A stretch of 64,000 nt of DNA from Muribaculaceae bacterium (GCA_023666425.1 JAMPCA010000006.1:44411-108410); one strand, 5' to 3'; counted from the first letter of the stretch, positions 7,420 through 16,410 are shown. The notes: generated by a model not told the origin, from the letters alone. Numbers and translations: made by a program.

Positions 7420-8898
7420 TTATTTCACCGTAATTGTAACTGTCCGTGTCTTATAGCCAGCCCGACTTACCGTTACTTTAATTTTAGTACCAGCTTTAAG
7501 CTTAGATGGTAATTTCACAGAGACATTTCCCTTTGAATTCGTATAGACTGTACAAGTCTTTTTACCATTTTTGAATATTTTCTTGTCACATGATATTTTT
7601 ACCTTGGCATTAGATATAGTCTTTATAGTGAGTGTCTTCTTATTTTTCTTAGCTGTAACCTTCAAATTCCCAATGCTTTTATCTGTCTTTACCTCCGATA
7701 CCTTTACACTGTATTGCTCGGTTGAAGCAGCCGTATATCCTAGCGAGCTGTTAACTCTAATGTAGTAAGTACCTGCAGACAATGTTTTTGTAATCTTATG
7801 TAAAGTTTGATTCCCATATATATTCACATTCGCTAGTTCTTCATAGCTGCCGCCGTATAAGTGCATGCACCAATAATTCCCACTATCCTTCAAATTAGGC
7901 GTTTTGATTTCTACCGCATAAGTTCCCGCTTTATTTATAGAAACTATAAAATAATCTTTCTCATAACTATATCCAGCGCTTACAACTCCATGATATTCGG
8001 TGTTGAGCTGAATCATGTTTGCGGTCGTAAAGTCATTATTAAATTCCTTTTCCCACACATCAGATGCTGTATACCCGGCAGATATCGTATAAGTATCTGT
8101 CGATACAGCTTCATAACTTACCGGACTCAGAACCTTGACATAATATATCCCTGATTTTATACCAATTGTCGGGGACTTAGTAGCAGAAACATTTCCAAAT
8201 ACTGGCTGGTTGCATAATTCCTCAAAGTTTTCATTGTACAAATACATATACCACGCCTGATTGCTGTGTCCCTGCAATGGATTTGAAAAATTTAACGTCA
8301 CATAGCCGTCTTTATCTGTCACAAATTTGTAATAATCAGACTCGGTACTAAAGCCTCTTGTAATTGAACCACAATATGCATGGTTGATCAATATTTCCGT
8401 CGCATTTGTAAAATTATCATTCAGTTCCTTCTCCCAATCGGTAGAAGCCGTAAAGTTCACATTTAATGTATATACATCTGTCGAAGCCGCCTGATAGCTT
8501 ATGGCACTATTTATTTTTACATAGTAAGTACCAGCTCCCAAGCCAATTTCCGCCGAGGTAGCTGACGTTTTATTTCCATAAACGCTTATCGCCCCGCATA
8601 ATTGCTTGTACTCTGAATTATACAAATATACACTCCAATATGCCTTTGAGTCCTTTTGTTGTGGATTCGAAATATTCAATACAACATATCCGTCCTCCTG
8701 CAAGGTAAACCGATAATAATTCTGTTCACTAGCAAAACCTTTGTTTACGTTTCCATTGACATCCACATTAACAGAAATATCCACTGCATTCGAAAAATCA
8801 TCTGCTCCTCGTACACTTGCGGAATCTGTTCCTATTACAACCAAGAACAAAACAAACGCCGTAATAATTTTTCCACACCAATGCCTCACGTTACTCAT
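7420..8898 (-). CDS. Secreted protein with three PPC-like repeats and C-terminal Ig-like domain
   Basis: The 492-aa protein starts at 8898 (GGAGGGATTAAAG upstream) with a signal peptide ending near ASVRGA. Three repeats of about 120 residues follow, each with DDF/NDFTNA, GYVVLNISNP or similar, YLYN and AGTYYVKINS-ISYQAASTD-YTL; these resemble prepeptidase C-terminal (PPC) jelly-roll domains. The last 85 residues (LKVTAKKNKKTLTIKTISN to TVSRAGYKTRTVTITVK) form a lysine-rich Ig-like domain. The repeats are near-copies, which indicates internal duplication. No enzyme domain is present; a surface or polysaccharide-binding role is possible but unproven. Confidence 0.75.
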   Translation of the reverse strand: MSNVRHWCGKIITAFVLFLVVIGTDSASVRGADDFSNAVDISVNVDVNGNVNKGFASEQNYYRFTLQEDGYVVLNISNPQQKDSKAYWSVYLYNSEYKQLCGAISVYGNKTSATSAEIGLGAGTYYVKINSAISYQAASTDVYTLNVNFTASTDWEKELNDNFTNATEILINHAYCGSITRGFSTESDYYKFVTDKDGYVTLNFSNPLQGHSNQAWYMYLYNENFEELCNQPVFGNVSATKSPTIGIKSGIYYVKVLSPVSYEAVSTDTYTISAGYTASDVWEKEFNNDFTTANMIQLNTEYHGVVSAGYSYEKDYFIVSINKAGTYAVEIKTPNLKDSGNYWCMHLYGGSYEELANVNIYGNQTLHKITKTLSAGTYYIRVNSSLGYTAASTEQYSVKVSEVKTDKSIGNLKVTAKKNKKTLTIKTISNAKVKISCDKKIFKNGKKTCTVYTNSKGNVSVKLPSKLKAGTKIKVTVSRAGYKTRTVTITVK

Positions 8899-9098
8899 CT
8901 TTAATCCCTCCTAATTCTCAACTAAAACCTCTCACAGTAAACGTCTCAATTTTTTCCTATTTCCAAAACATACACATACCTTTTAATTCACACAATGCAC
9001 CTCTCTTCCATCACTCTGCATATATTTGATTGAAGGACTATTCTCCAATACTTACAAAATTTATTCATCTAAATACGCATGTATTTAAAGACATTCTA

Positions 9099-10652
9099 TT
9101 ACTTATTTTTATTCATTTTCCTGTAAGCCTTCTGCACCTTGTAGCCATGATATACCTTATAAATTTTCAATACCGGATATGATTTTTCTGTCACTTTCGG
9201 ATAAGCGCTTTTATCCCAATTCATCTTTGTTGTTTCGCAATATTTGTTCTTTCCCCATAGAAAAAAGAATAATTCTCCTGATCTCCAACTCCCCTGTGTA
9301 TCAACAATATACCACTTTTTATCTATTTGAACCATATTCCATTGATGCTCTGGATTATATGAAATTTTATTAGCATGTACATATCGACACTTGACTCCCA
9401 TTCCGTCGCAAAGTGCTTTATATGCCCTTGCGTATCCAGAGCATTGTGCTTCATGGTATCCCTTAGAATTTGTGTATACCAATGCTCCCCATGCTGTATT
9501 TGCACCATTATCGCTCCACGAAGCCGCATAAACACACTTCCCTTCCAAATATAATTGTGCAATCATCGCTTTCTCTATGTCACTCATATCCGAAGTAATG
9601 TAAGTATCACAAAATTTCTGCACCGCAGCCCTGACCTCTGCCAATTTTTTGCTACTCAGGGAAGGACCATAAACAGATCCTGGCTTATAATCCCCGCTTA
9701 CTTTAGAGACGGTTACCTTTTCAAATGAAGCCTTATATCCGGTCTGATCCCATTCTGCAACAGCTTTCCCTTCATCAGTCTTTACAAAAGGTTTGACTGT
9801 GTAATAATAATTTTTCTTTTTCTTAATATTTCCATCATAGGCATATGTTTGACTTTCTCCAGATAAAGTTGCTATCCTTTTCCATTCTTCCTTCTTTGAT
9901 TCCCTACGATATAACAGATATCCGGTCGCTCCCTTTACTTTTGACCAACCAATCCTCACCCTGCGATTCGCAACAATAGACACACTTTTGATTTTTGTTG
10001 AACTAATAGTTGCTTTTGCTGATACCTCATTGTCACTAACTATCTTACTCGCCGCTTCAGGCACTCCATAAATCTTAAGCAGCATGTCTTCCTTCTCTGT
10101 CAAATCACATTCGAATGCATACCTCTCCTTTTCATCAGAAGCTTCTATAGTTTCTATTAATTGCTCATTTTCAAATATTAAAAACTCCTTAACGTTATCT
10201 TTTTGAGGTGCTTTCCACGTTAATGTCAAGCTCTGGTTCATATCTGATAAATTTTCAACATCGGGCCGATGATAGGAATAACTAAAAATGCGAATCATCT
10301 CCGAAGCGGATACAAACTGCACTTTATATGTATATTTTTTATTTGGGAGTACAGTTCTATCACAAAACTGATACTTTATCCTTTTCCCGTCAAAATTCGA
10401 GAGCTTACTGCATGGATCTACTACGCTGATACATCTGTAATCCTCATCTCCACTTTTACGAAACACAAAATAGAACCCTTCAACATTTTCATTGATTTCC
10501 CACTTAACCTTTATTTCAGATTGAGAAGTTCCCTCCGCGCCAGTTAGTATAACAGCAAAATCCGACGGTGCCGCCGATACTGACTCTATAGGTAACATCC
10601 CCCATAATATTGTTGCTATAAATAGAATAAATCCTCTAACATATTTCTCCAT
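9099..10652 (-). CDS. Secreted transglutaminase-like protein with Fn3-type domains
   Basis: The ATG at 10652 (AGTAGGG upstream) is preferred over a TTG at 10670; the product has 517 aa. A signal peptide ends near SVSAAPSD. Residues about 30-330 are fibronectin-III-like strands (IKVKWEINENVEGFYFVFRK; VRIGWSKVKGATGYLLYRR; KKNYYYTVKPFV). The catalytic triad of the transglutaminase core is visible: Cys in HEAQCSGYARAYKALCDGMG, His in PEHQWNMVQI and Asp in WYIVDTQGSW. It is divergent from the XRE gene, and the shared intergenic region holds a palindromic operator. Peptide cross-linking or peptidase activity on surface proteins is possible. Confidence 0.8.
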   Translation of the reverse strand: MEKYVRGFILFIATILWGMLPIESVSAAPSDFAVILTGAEGTSQSEIKVKWEINENVEGFYFVFRKSGDEDYRCISVVDPCSKLSNFDGKRIKYQFCDRTVLPNKKYTYKVQFVSASEMIRIFSYSYHRPDVENLSDMNQSLTLTWKAPQKDNVKEFLIFENEQLIETIEASDEKERYAFECDLTEKEDMLLKIYGVPEAASKIVSDNEVSAKATISSTKIKSVSIVANRRVRIGWSKVKGATGYLLYRRESKKEEWKRIATLSGESQTYAYDGNIKKKKNYYYTVKPFVKTDEGKAVAEWDQTGYKASFEKVTVSKVSGDYKPGSVYGPSLSSKKLAEVRAAVQKFCDTYITSDMSDIEKAMIAQLYLEGKCVYAASWSDNGANTAWGALVYTNSKGYHEAQCSGYARAYKALCDGMGVKCRYVHANKISYNPEHQWNMVQIDKKWYIVDTQGSWRSGELFFFLWGKNKYCETTKMNWDKSAYPKVTEKSYPVLKIYKVYHGYKVQKAYRKMNKNK

Positions 10653-10731
10653 TGCAATCCCTACTTTCAAATAGTAATGAGCCTTTTATCATCAAAAAAG
10701 ACTTTATTCTCTCCTCCGTGTAAATCACTAT

Positions 10732-10771
10732 AGCCCAAAATGGGCTAAATGTCAATAGTCCATTTTGGGCT
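10732..10771. promoter_or_regulatory. Palindromic operator between the XRE gene and the transglutaminase gene
   Basis: AGCCCAAAATGG (10732-10743) and CCATTTTGGGCT (10760-10771) form a perfect 12-bp inverted repeat spaced by 16 bases. The left arm region AGCCCA-AAA-TGGGCT is also a short palindrome of its own. A -10-like TATACT lies at 10776-10781 toward the XRE gene, so protein bound here would cover the promoter region. The XRE protein is the obvious candidate. Confidence 0.65.
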
Positions 10772-10808
10772 TTCATATACTAAACGTATATTATTGGGAG
10801 GTGCAAAT

Positions 10809-11036
10809 ATGCGATATGAACGAATAAGAAACTTAAGAGAAGACAGAGATCTGACCCAAAGTGCCATTGCAGAATACCTAAATATTGCCCAGAGAACTTA
10901 TTCCCACTATGAAAATGACGAGCGCGCTATCCCACTTGAGCTGCTGTCCCGTCTTGCAGACTTTTACCAAACAAGCGTGGATTATCTGATTGGCAGAACA
11001 AATGTGAAAAAGCCATATCCGAAGCCCTCTGAATAG
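10809..11036 (+). CDS. XRE-family transcriptional regulator
   Basis: The 75-aa protein starts at ATG 10809 behind GGGAGGTG. It is a single helix-turn-helix domain: IRNLREDRDLTQSAIAEYLN then IAQRTYSHYENDERAIPLEL and the recognition/dimer segment LADFYQTSVDYLIGRT. Length and pattern fit small Cro/CI-like repressors. It probably represses itself and perhaps the divergent secreted transglutaminase through the palindrome at 10732-10771. Confidence 0.9.
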   Translation: MRYERIRNLREDRDLTQSAIAEYLNIAQRTYSHYENDERAIPLELLSRLADFYQTSVDYLIGRTNVKKPYPKPSE

Positions 11037-11142
11037 AATTTACGTCTTACCCCATTATTTTCTTTATATCAACCACATTCTGCTAACATTGGATAATTTT
11101 TATTGGCAGAGACCACTTCAAATATTTATGTCAACAAAAAGA

Positions 11143-11167
11143 AGGCAGGGATGAAAATCCCTGCTTC
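11143..11167 (-). terminator. Terminator of the LlaJI-like operon
   Basis: GCAGGGAT (11145-11152) pairs with ATCCCTGC (11157-11164) around GAAA. On the minus strand the stem is followed by CTTCTTTTTG. It lies about 50 bases past the vsr stop at 11216. The rest of the 180-base gap shows nothing else. Confidence 0.7.
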
Positions 11168-11215
11168 CCAATCATACTGTTTTGCTTTATGAGGGCACAC
11201 TGAGAGACTTCCCTC

Positions 11216-11650
11216 CTAATCCAGTTCCACACGGCTGCTAAAAATTGTCTCCTCAATCACCTGCACACACTCGTCTACATTTTTCTTTATTTCATCGCCC
11301 CAGAAGCGGATAACTGTCCAGCCCTGAAACAGCAGCTGTTTATTGACCTCATCGTCCCTTTCCCTGTTTCGGGAAATCTTTTGAATCCAGAACTCGCCAT
11401 TATTGCTTTTTTCCAGCCTTGGCCTCAACACCTCCCAATCCTTCCCGTGAAAGAATTCTCCGTCACAAAAGATCACGATTTTGTATTTGGTCAAAACGAT
11501 ATCCGGTTTTCCCGGTAAGTATGCAACATTTTTTCTGTAACGGATGCCCTTTTTCCACAAGGCTTTTCTGAGCAGAATTTCAATCTTCGTGTCTTTCGAT
11601 TTGATATGCTGCATATTTTTTCTACGCTGTTCTTTCGTCAGTACGTCCAT
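11216..11650 (-). CDS. Vsr-type very short patch repair endonuclease, variant motif
   Basis: The 144-aa product starts at ATG 11650 (GAAAGAG upstream), overlapping the LlaJI gene by 29 bases. It reads LTKEQRRKNMQHIKSKDTKI then YLPGKPDIVLTKYKIVIFCD, GEFFHGKDWE and GWTVIRFWGDEI, the Vsr layout with the PD catalytic site. Classical Vsr has a zinc site with a Cys after the HG-FWH motif; here it is DGEFFHGKDW without that cysteine. Vsr nicks T:G mismatches produced by deamination of 5-methylcytosine, so its job here is to limit mutation at the sites methylated by the two methyltransferases in the same operon. Confidence 0.85.
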   Translation of the reverse strand: MDVLTKEQRRKNMQHIKSKDTKIEILLRKALWKKGIRYRKNVAYLPGKPDIVLTKYKIVIFCDGEFFHGKDWEVLRPRLEKSNNGEFWIQKISRNRERDDEVNKQLLFQGWTVIRFWGDEIKKNVDECVQVIEETIFSSRVELD

Positions 11651-12899
11651 CTCTTTCACCCATAAAGGCAGACGGCACACTCTCTGTATGCCTGCTAATT
11701 TCTTCTGCCAGCTGCATGATCGCATTTCCATCCCGTCTCACATGTATTTGCATGAGATATTTTACATCAATCAATATTCCATGGATTTTCTCATAGCTCT
11801 TTTCATTATGCTTCCAGTCGCTTGTCGCTTCCCCGATCCATAAGGGATGATGATCCGTGTTCCAATCGTGATCCTTCACATTATAAGGCATTAAAAAGGC
11901 ATTATAGACCCTATAATTCTCTCCGTGAATTTCTCTGAATTTCTCCTGCTCCGCAATGTACTCCCCATATGTGATCTGCTTATGGACGGAAGTGGATCCG
12001 GGCAGATCGTCCATATTGTGTGTGACCCCGTATTTGTAATATTTTGCATCCAGTACATAGACGTTTCCCTGATACAGCATAATCGTATCCGGCCGCAAGG
12101 TGGAATTCCCATATACGCCGTCCCCTGTACTCCATTCCGTTTTAGGGAAATAGGCTCCTTTGGCGCTGATTCCGTAAACCCTGTCGATCATCGCCTCCCA
12201 TACATATTCAAAGCTATATGTGCCATACTGATAATTTTTATCCGCCCCATTGTCTCCCTGATACTTTACAACTGCCAGCATACTTTGAAACAGCTTTCTG
12301 TTTTTATCATTAAATGTCTGTGACAATTTCTCTACTATTACGCTGGTAAATCGTTTTTCATTGTACTCTGTTCCCGGCCGTTCCGGTATGCGGCCGGAAA
12401 ACAGCCAGCCTAATTTTGAGAAACTTTCATACACACAATACGCATGCACCCGGGTGATCATTTCGTCATTTTTGATGGAGTTCTTTTTGGTCACATAATC
12501 GAGATAAAAAACATCCGTCCCCTGAATATACGCCTTTTGCGTTTTAATGGTTCTGTTCCAGTCTGTCTTTCCACGCTTCGAAACGCTGTATCTTACTTCT
12601 CTTTCTTTATAATATCCCCGCGCATAAAAATCATATAAGATAAACATATATGCCTGAAAAGGAAAACAGGTATCCTCATACTGTTTACGATTCTTCAGCA
12701 GAGTGGATTCCTTTTTTGAAGTCGTCAGGCGAATCGTTTCCAACAGCAGCAGAATATCCCTTCTCAGTTCCTTATCATCTTCCGAAACATCAAAACCCAG
12801 GGGAAAATTCACCGAAAAATCCCCATTTTCGCATTTCAACCCAACAAATGTGTCCGCTGTATTAACTTTGCATTTTTCTCTTATGCTAAATCCGGACAT
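11622..12899 (-). CDS. LlaJI-family restriction endonuclease subunit (McrC-like role)
   Basis: The 425-aa protein matches the LlaJI restriction endonuclease family. An N-terminal beta-rich part (VGLKCENGDFSVNFPLGFDV) precedes FPFQAYMFILYDFYARGYYK and a C-terminal PD-(D/E)XK site: STLRPDTIMLYQGNVYVLDA with K following (RPD...DAKYY). In LlaJI this subunit, R2, cuts DNA in partnership with an McrB-like translocase, R1. Its start is 15 bases below the stop of the McrB-like gene and its end overlaps vsr, so all are one transcript. Confidence 0.85.
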   Translation of the reverse strand: MSGFSIREKCKVNTADTFVGLKCENGDFSVNFPLGFDVSEDDKELRRDILLLLETIRLTTSKKESTLLKNRKQYEDTCFPFQAYMFILYDFYARGYYKEREVRYSVSKRGKTDWNRTIKTQKAYIQGTDVFYLDYVTKKNSIKNDEMITRVHAYCVYESFSKLGWLFSGRIPERPGTEYNEKRFTSVIVEKLSQTFNDKNRKLFQSMLAVVKYQGDNGADKNYQYGTYSFEYVWEAMIDRVYGISAKGAYFPKTEWSTGDGVYGNSTLRPDTIMLYQGNVYVLDAKYYKYGVTHNMDDLPGSTSVHKQITYGEYIAEQEKFREIHGENYRVYNAFLMPYNVKDHDWNTDHHPLWIGEATSDWKHNEKSYEKIHGILIDVKYLMQIHVRRDGNAIMQLAEEISRHTESVPSAFMGERDGRTDERTA

Positions 12900-12913
12900 G
12901 CCAATCCCCCGCT

Positions 12914-14251
12914 CTATGATTCTCCGTCTGTATGGTTTTCCTGCGCCGCCCTCTCCGCCATTTTTCTGTATACCTCCGGATTGAGTACCGCCTCCAGCTT
13001 ATCACCGGCGGCGGCTTCGTATGTATCTATGACGGCCTCCAGCGACTGACAGGTATCGCTAAAGATTTTTTCTCTGTCCATCTGAAAAGCGTCATCCCAC
13101 AGATATTTCAGCACCTTTTCCGGAAATTTATCCACCGTCAGCTCGCTGGATTTTACAAAATATGCCCCCAGCCTCTTATCCTCAGAGCTCGCCATATCTG
13201 AATTGAGTTCTATGACCATCTCGTTTATGACGCTTGCAAAAATGCCCCATTCCACACGGGTTCCCTCCATCCTTTGCCCGGCATGTACCGCTTTCATAAC
13301 GTCATTTTTGATATGGTGCATATTCCATCTTCGCTGAAACGCGGTATCCAGCGTAAATACATTCTGGTCTGCCGTATTCATCGTTGCCAGCACCCACATA
13401 TTCGATGGTATCTTCACTTCGTGGTTTTCATTGCCATATACATGTACCGCCACTTCATAATTTGAAATTCCATATTCACTCTCGCCATATTCCTCTGGCA
13501 GATATTTCGGATTGTCTTCTGTCTTCCGGTCTAACAGCTGAAAGATTTCCCCAAAAACCGCCGGCGCGTTTCCGCGGTTGATTTCCTCTATCACCAGATA
13601 ATACCTATTCTCCGGATGGTTGTATGCCTCTCCCAGAAGCCTCGTGAACGGCCCCGGTGTAAACACATATCTCAGTTTTTCGTTTTCCACCCGCGGAAGG
13701 ATCTGACCCACAAAGTCCGAATAGGTATAGTCCGGATGAAATACCACTCTCTCCATCTTACTGGCGTCGTCACAGTATTTTTCCTGTATTTCGTGGCTTT
13801 TTCCTGCTCCCGGCACGCCGTAGAGTAATACATTTTCCGCTCCCGTCAGCCTCGGGACAGCCACATGCTCTTTTGTCTCCCTGACGCCGGCAGACACAGC
13901 CGCTATCAGGCGCCTGTAGATCTCCGTGTATTTTTCTTCATCAATCTTAATCCATTCAGTTTCTTCTATGTCCCGGCTGATATCATCCTGCAAAATCTCC
14001 ACCCCGTCTGCTACTTCAAACAGCTTCCGGAATTTTCGCTGACCGCCCGCCGTTCCCTTATGCTCCAAAACGATACTGACCTTCGCAACCGGCCTTCTCC
14101 TGTATACGAGCACCCGGTCGCCCGCCTCCAGTTTCTCCATGATATCTGAATGATTTTTCTTCTCCAATGAAAACAAAAAATCTTCCGCAGAATCCATAAG
14201 TGAAAATGTGTTAATAAAGGAATCTACGGATAAAATGTAATAATTTCCCAC
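12914..14251 (-). CDS. McrB-type AAA+ NTPase with N-terminal EVE/PUA-like domain (LlaJI R1-like)
   Basis: The GTG start at 14251 has GGAGGG eight bases upstream and follows the previous stop by three bases. The 445-aa protein has an N-terminal domain of about 110 residues (MGNYYILSVDSF, then MEKLEAGDRVLVYRRRPVAK) resembling EVE/PUA folds. The AAA+ core has Walker A LLYGVPGAGKSHE (about 135-148), Walker B YYLVIEEINRGNAPAVFGEI and the McrB signature ATMNTADQN, then DTAFQRRW. McrB proteins are GTP-driven translocases that recruit a nuclease subunit. LlaJI R1 normally carries a B3 DNA-binding domain at this N-terminus; here the position is occupied by something different. Confidence 0.8.
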   Translation of the reverse strand: MGNYYILSVDSFINTFSLMDSAEDFLFSLEKKNHSDIMEKLEAGDRVLVYRRRPVAKVSIVLEHKGTAGGQRKFRKLFEVADGVEILQDDISRDIEETEWIKIDEEKYTEIYRRLIAAVSAGVRETKEHVAVPRLTGAENVLLYGVPGAGKSHEIQEKYCDDASKMERVVFHPDYTYSDFVGQILPRVENEKLRYVFTPGPFTRLLGEAYNHPENRYYLVIEEINRGNAPAVFGEIFQLLDRKTEDNPKYLPEEYGESEYGISNYEVAVHVYGNENHEVKIPSNMWVLATMNTADQNVFTLDTAFQRRWNMHHIKNDVMKAVHAGQRMEGTRVEWGIFASVINEMVIELNSDMASSEDKRLGAYFVKSSELTVDKFPEKVLKYLWDDAFQMDREKIFSDTCQSLEAVIDTYEAAAGDKLEAVLNPEVYRKMAERAAQENHTDGES

Positions 14252-14254
14252 TGT

Positions 14255-14875
14255 CTAACCCTCCATCTCAAAACAGTATTTTTTCCACCCATAGAAATTT
14301 TTTAATTTTATGCCGCCGCCTCCGACGTCCAGCTCTCCAATTTCTTTTGCATGAAACTTTCCAAGAATACTCTCCCCGTCTATGCTTATATCGTAAAAAT
14401 CCGTGTTTTCAGGAGAATCATTTCTTTTCTTCCCGGAACATAAAAAGCGGACAGCCACATTCTCTCCCATTCCATCCGCCATGCTTTCAAAATGCGCCAG
14501 TCTGCCCGGCGTTAATATCTCAAATCCCTGCCTTTCTTTCTGGAATACAAGTGCATGATTATGTTTGCGGACGTACACCAGATATTTTACATGATCTGGC
14601 ATACACCTCTTTTCAAATACAATTTCATCTCCCGCCGACAGATCCTTTGAACGGTAATACTGTCCCAGTCCTACGATTCGCTTTTCCCTTCCCACAGTAT
14701 TCCGGACACTGATCGCTTCTCCTGTTTCCATATCTGTAAACACGACCGGCGCATCCACAGTTTCAAACAGATCTGTGATATCCAGATCATTGGGAATCAG
14801 CACATAGGAATCGTTCGTCCCGGCCTTTCCAAGCTCTGTATTGTTCAGCTTCTTTAGTAACTGTATAACCTTCAC
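14255..14875 (-). CDS. 206-aa restriction-system subunit, possibly a separate B3-like DNA-binding protein
   Basis: The GTG start at 14875 follows AGGAGAGCGGTGGC. I do not recognise the protein by name. The segment VVFTDMETGEAISVRNT, then YYRSKDLSAGDEIVFEK, has the strand pattern and the L-GD-V-FE turn seen in B3-like DNA-binding domains. The C-terminal half (YDISIDGESILGKFHAKEIG, GGGIKLKNFYGWKKY) is another beta-rich unit. It sits between the second methyltransferase and the McrB-like gene with tight spacing on both sides, so it is part of the system. The simplest guess is the target-recognition subunit, detached from the McrB-like protein. Confidence 0.45.
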   Translation of the reverse strand: MKVIQLLKKLNNTELGKAGTNDSYVLIPNDLDITDLFETVDAPVVFTDMETGEAISVRNTVGREKRIVGLGQYYRSKDLSAGDEIVFEKRCMPDHVKYLVYVRKHNHALVFQKERQGFEILTPGRLAHFESMADGMGENVAVRFLCSGKKRNDSPENTDFYDISIDGESILGKFHAKEIGELDVGGGGIKLKNFYGWKKYCFEMEG

Positions 14876-14898
14876 GCCACCGCTCTCCTCTCTGTCCG

Positions 14899-16410
14899 CT
14901 ACTCGAGATATTTTTTAATCACATGGGCAATGCCCCTCGCCATCATGGCAGGGACGGCATTTCCCACCTGCATATACGTCTTCAGATATGCCCCCAAAAA
15001 TAAATAATCATCGGGAAACGACTGTACCCTGGCCGCCTCTCTTGGCGTGATTGCCCGGATCTGGTACGGGTGTATATGCGAATGGCAATCCATCCGTAAA
15101 TGAGCCGTTATGGTACGGCATGGCCTGTCTGCAATGAGCTTATAATACTTGTCCTTGAAACAGTGATTCCTGTGCGCGTAAGGCATAATATCTTTTATTT
15201 TATCATCGGTCGCATCGTCCCCCTGCTCAAGCCTTTTATATATCTCATAATTTACGTCACTGCAATACCTCGCCTTATGGTTATACACATAGGGGATATC
15301 CCGCCCCATATTGATCAGCTTCAAATATGCATTATCATTCTTTTCATATGCATTTACATCTATTTTTTTACCGGTAATATTGCTGTCCGTCTCATTCATA
15401 TTTTTTATCCGCGGAGCCTCCAGGGGCTTTATGTCGCGCAGGGCGTCCATGAGGATATATTTGTGGTTTGCTGTGCAGTTTTTCCTTATCTCTTCAAAAA
15501 TTTTAGCCGGCGTTATGTTTTTTTCTTCCATCACATCGCTTCTGACGGCAATGTAGATCAGCCTTTCCCTCGCCTGCGCCACACAAAAATCCTGCGAGTT
15601 CAGTATCTCATATTTCACCTTATACGAATACTCTCTGTCACCCTTTTTTACAACTAATTTTTCATAGTCCTCGACCACCTGCCCGGCGACCTTTGACATC
15701 CCTTTCACATTTTCCATGACCACAATTTTGGGCGCTATCTGTTCCACTGCACGGACAAAATATTTGTAAAGCTTATTTCTTGGATCATCAATCACGCGCT
15801 GTCTGTTTGCTTCGCTAAAGCCCTGACACGGCGGCCCGCCCACGACAACGTCCACCGGCTCGTCTATATACGCCTCCATATGGTCAACAATTTCCTTGAT
15901 ATCGCCCTGGATCAGCCTGCCGGACGGTAATTCCGGGTGGTTATACCGGTATGTCTGAATGCACACATCTTCAATGTCATTTGCAAGCTTAACATGAAAT
16001 CCCTCCTGCAGAAATCCGAGGCTGAGCCCTCCTGCGCCGCAAAAGAAGTCCACCAGTGAAAGGCTGTGCTTTTGCAAAACGCTCTCCTGACACTCCTTTC
16101 TCTTTGAATTATACAATTTATCCAGTAAATCCCCTATATCGTTCCGGTTGGCTATGACAAAATTAACCGCTTCTGAAAACTTCCGGTAATCCTTCCCCAG
16201 CACCCGTTCCAGCTCCGTACATTCCTCCCTGCGCGCAATGACGCCTATCTTTATAAGCTCCTGGATGTAATCCTCTGATTCGTCTGCCTTAAGCTCTAAA
16301 TGGTTTCTCTCACAAAATACTTCCACCAGCCTTCTGTATATCTGCGTCAGCTCTATAAAAAATGCTTTTTCTTTTTTATCTTCTATTTTACGAACAGACT
16401 TAAATATCAT
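14899..16410 (-). CDS. DNA (cytosine-5) methyltransferase 2 of the LlaJI-like system
   Basis: The 503-aa product starts at ATG 16410 (AGAGGAAG upstream), overlapping the first methyltransferase by 11 bases. An N-terminal helical extension of about 115 residues precedes motif I VDFFCGAGGLSLGF (120-133), motif IV GGPPCQGFSE (catalytic Cys195), motif VI VVMENVKGM, motif VIII QARERLIYIA and motif X GNAVPAMMARGIAHV. The target region lies before FPDDYLFLGAY. It modifies cytosine at C5, protecting host DNA. Two non-identical enzymes in one operon suit an asymmetric target whose strands need separate methylation. Confidence 0.92.
   Translation of the reverse strand: MIFKSVRKIEDKKEKAFFIELTQIYRRLVEVFCERNHLELKADESEDYIQELIKIGVIARREECTELERVLGKDYRKFSEAVNFVIANRNDIGDLLDKLYNSKRKECQESVLQKHSLSLVDFFCGAGGLSLGFLQEGFHVKLANDIEDVCIQTYRYNHPELPSGRLIQGDIKEIVDHMEAYIDEPVDVVVGGPPCQGFSEANRQRVIDDPRNKLYKYFVRAVEQIAPKIVVMENVKGMSKVAGQVVEDYEKLVVKKGDREYSYKVKYEILNSQDFCVAQARERLIYIAVRSDVMEEKNITPAKIFEEIRKNCTANHKYILMDALRDIKPLEAPRIKNMNETDSNITGKKIDVNAYEKNDNAYLKLINMGRDIPYVYNHKARYCSDVNYEIYKRLEQGDDATDDKIKDIMPYAHRNHCFKDKYYKLIADRPCRTITAHLRMDCHSHIHPYQIRAITPREAARVQSFPDDYLFLGAYLKTYMQVGNAVPAMMARGIAHVIKKYLE

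Noticed and set aside
10787..10792. TATATT as the -10 box of the XRE gene
   Set aside because: It is only 17 bases from the ATG, so transcripts would lack the GGGAGG site; TATACT at 10776 is better placed.
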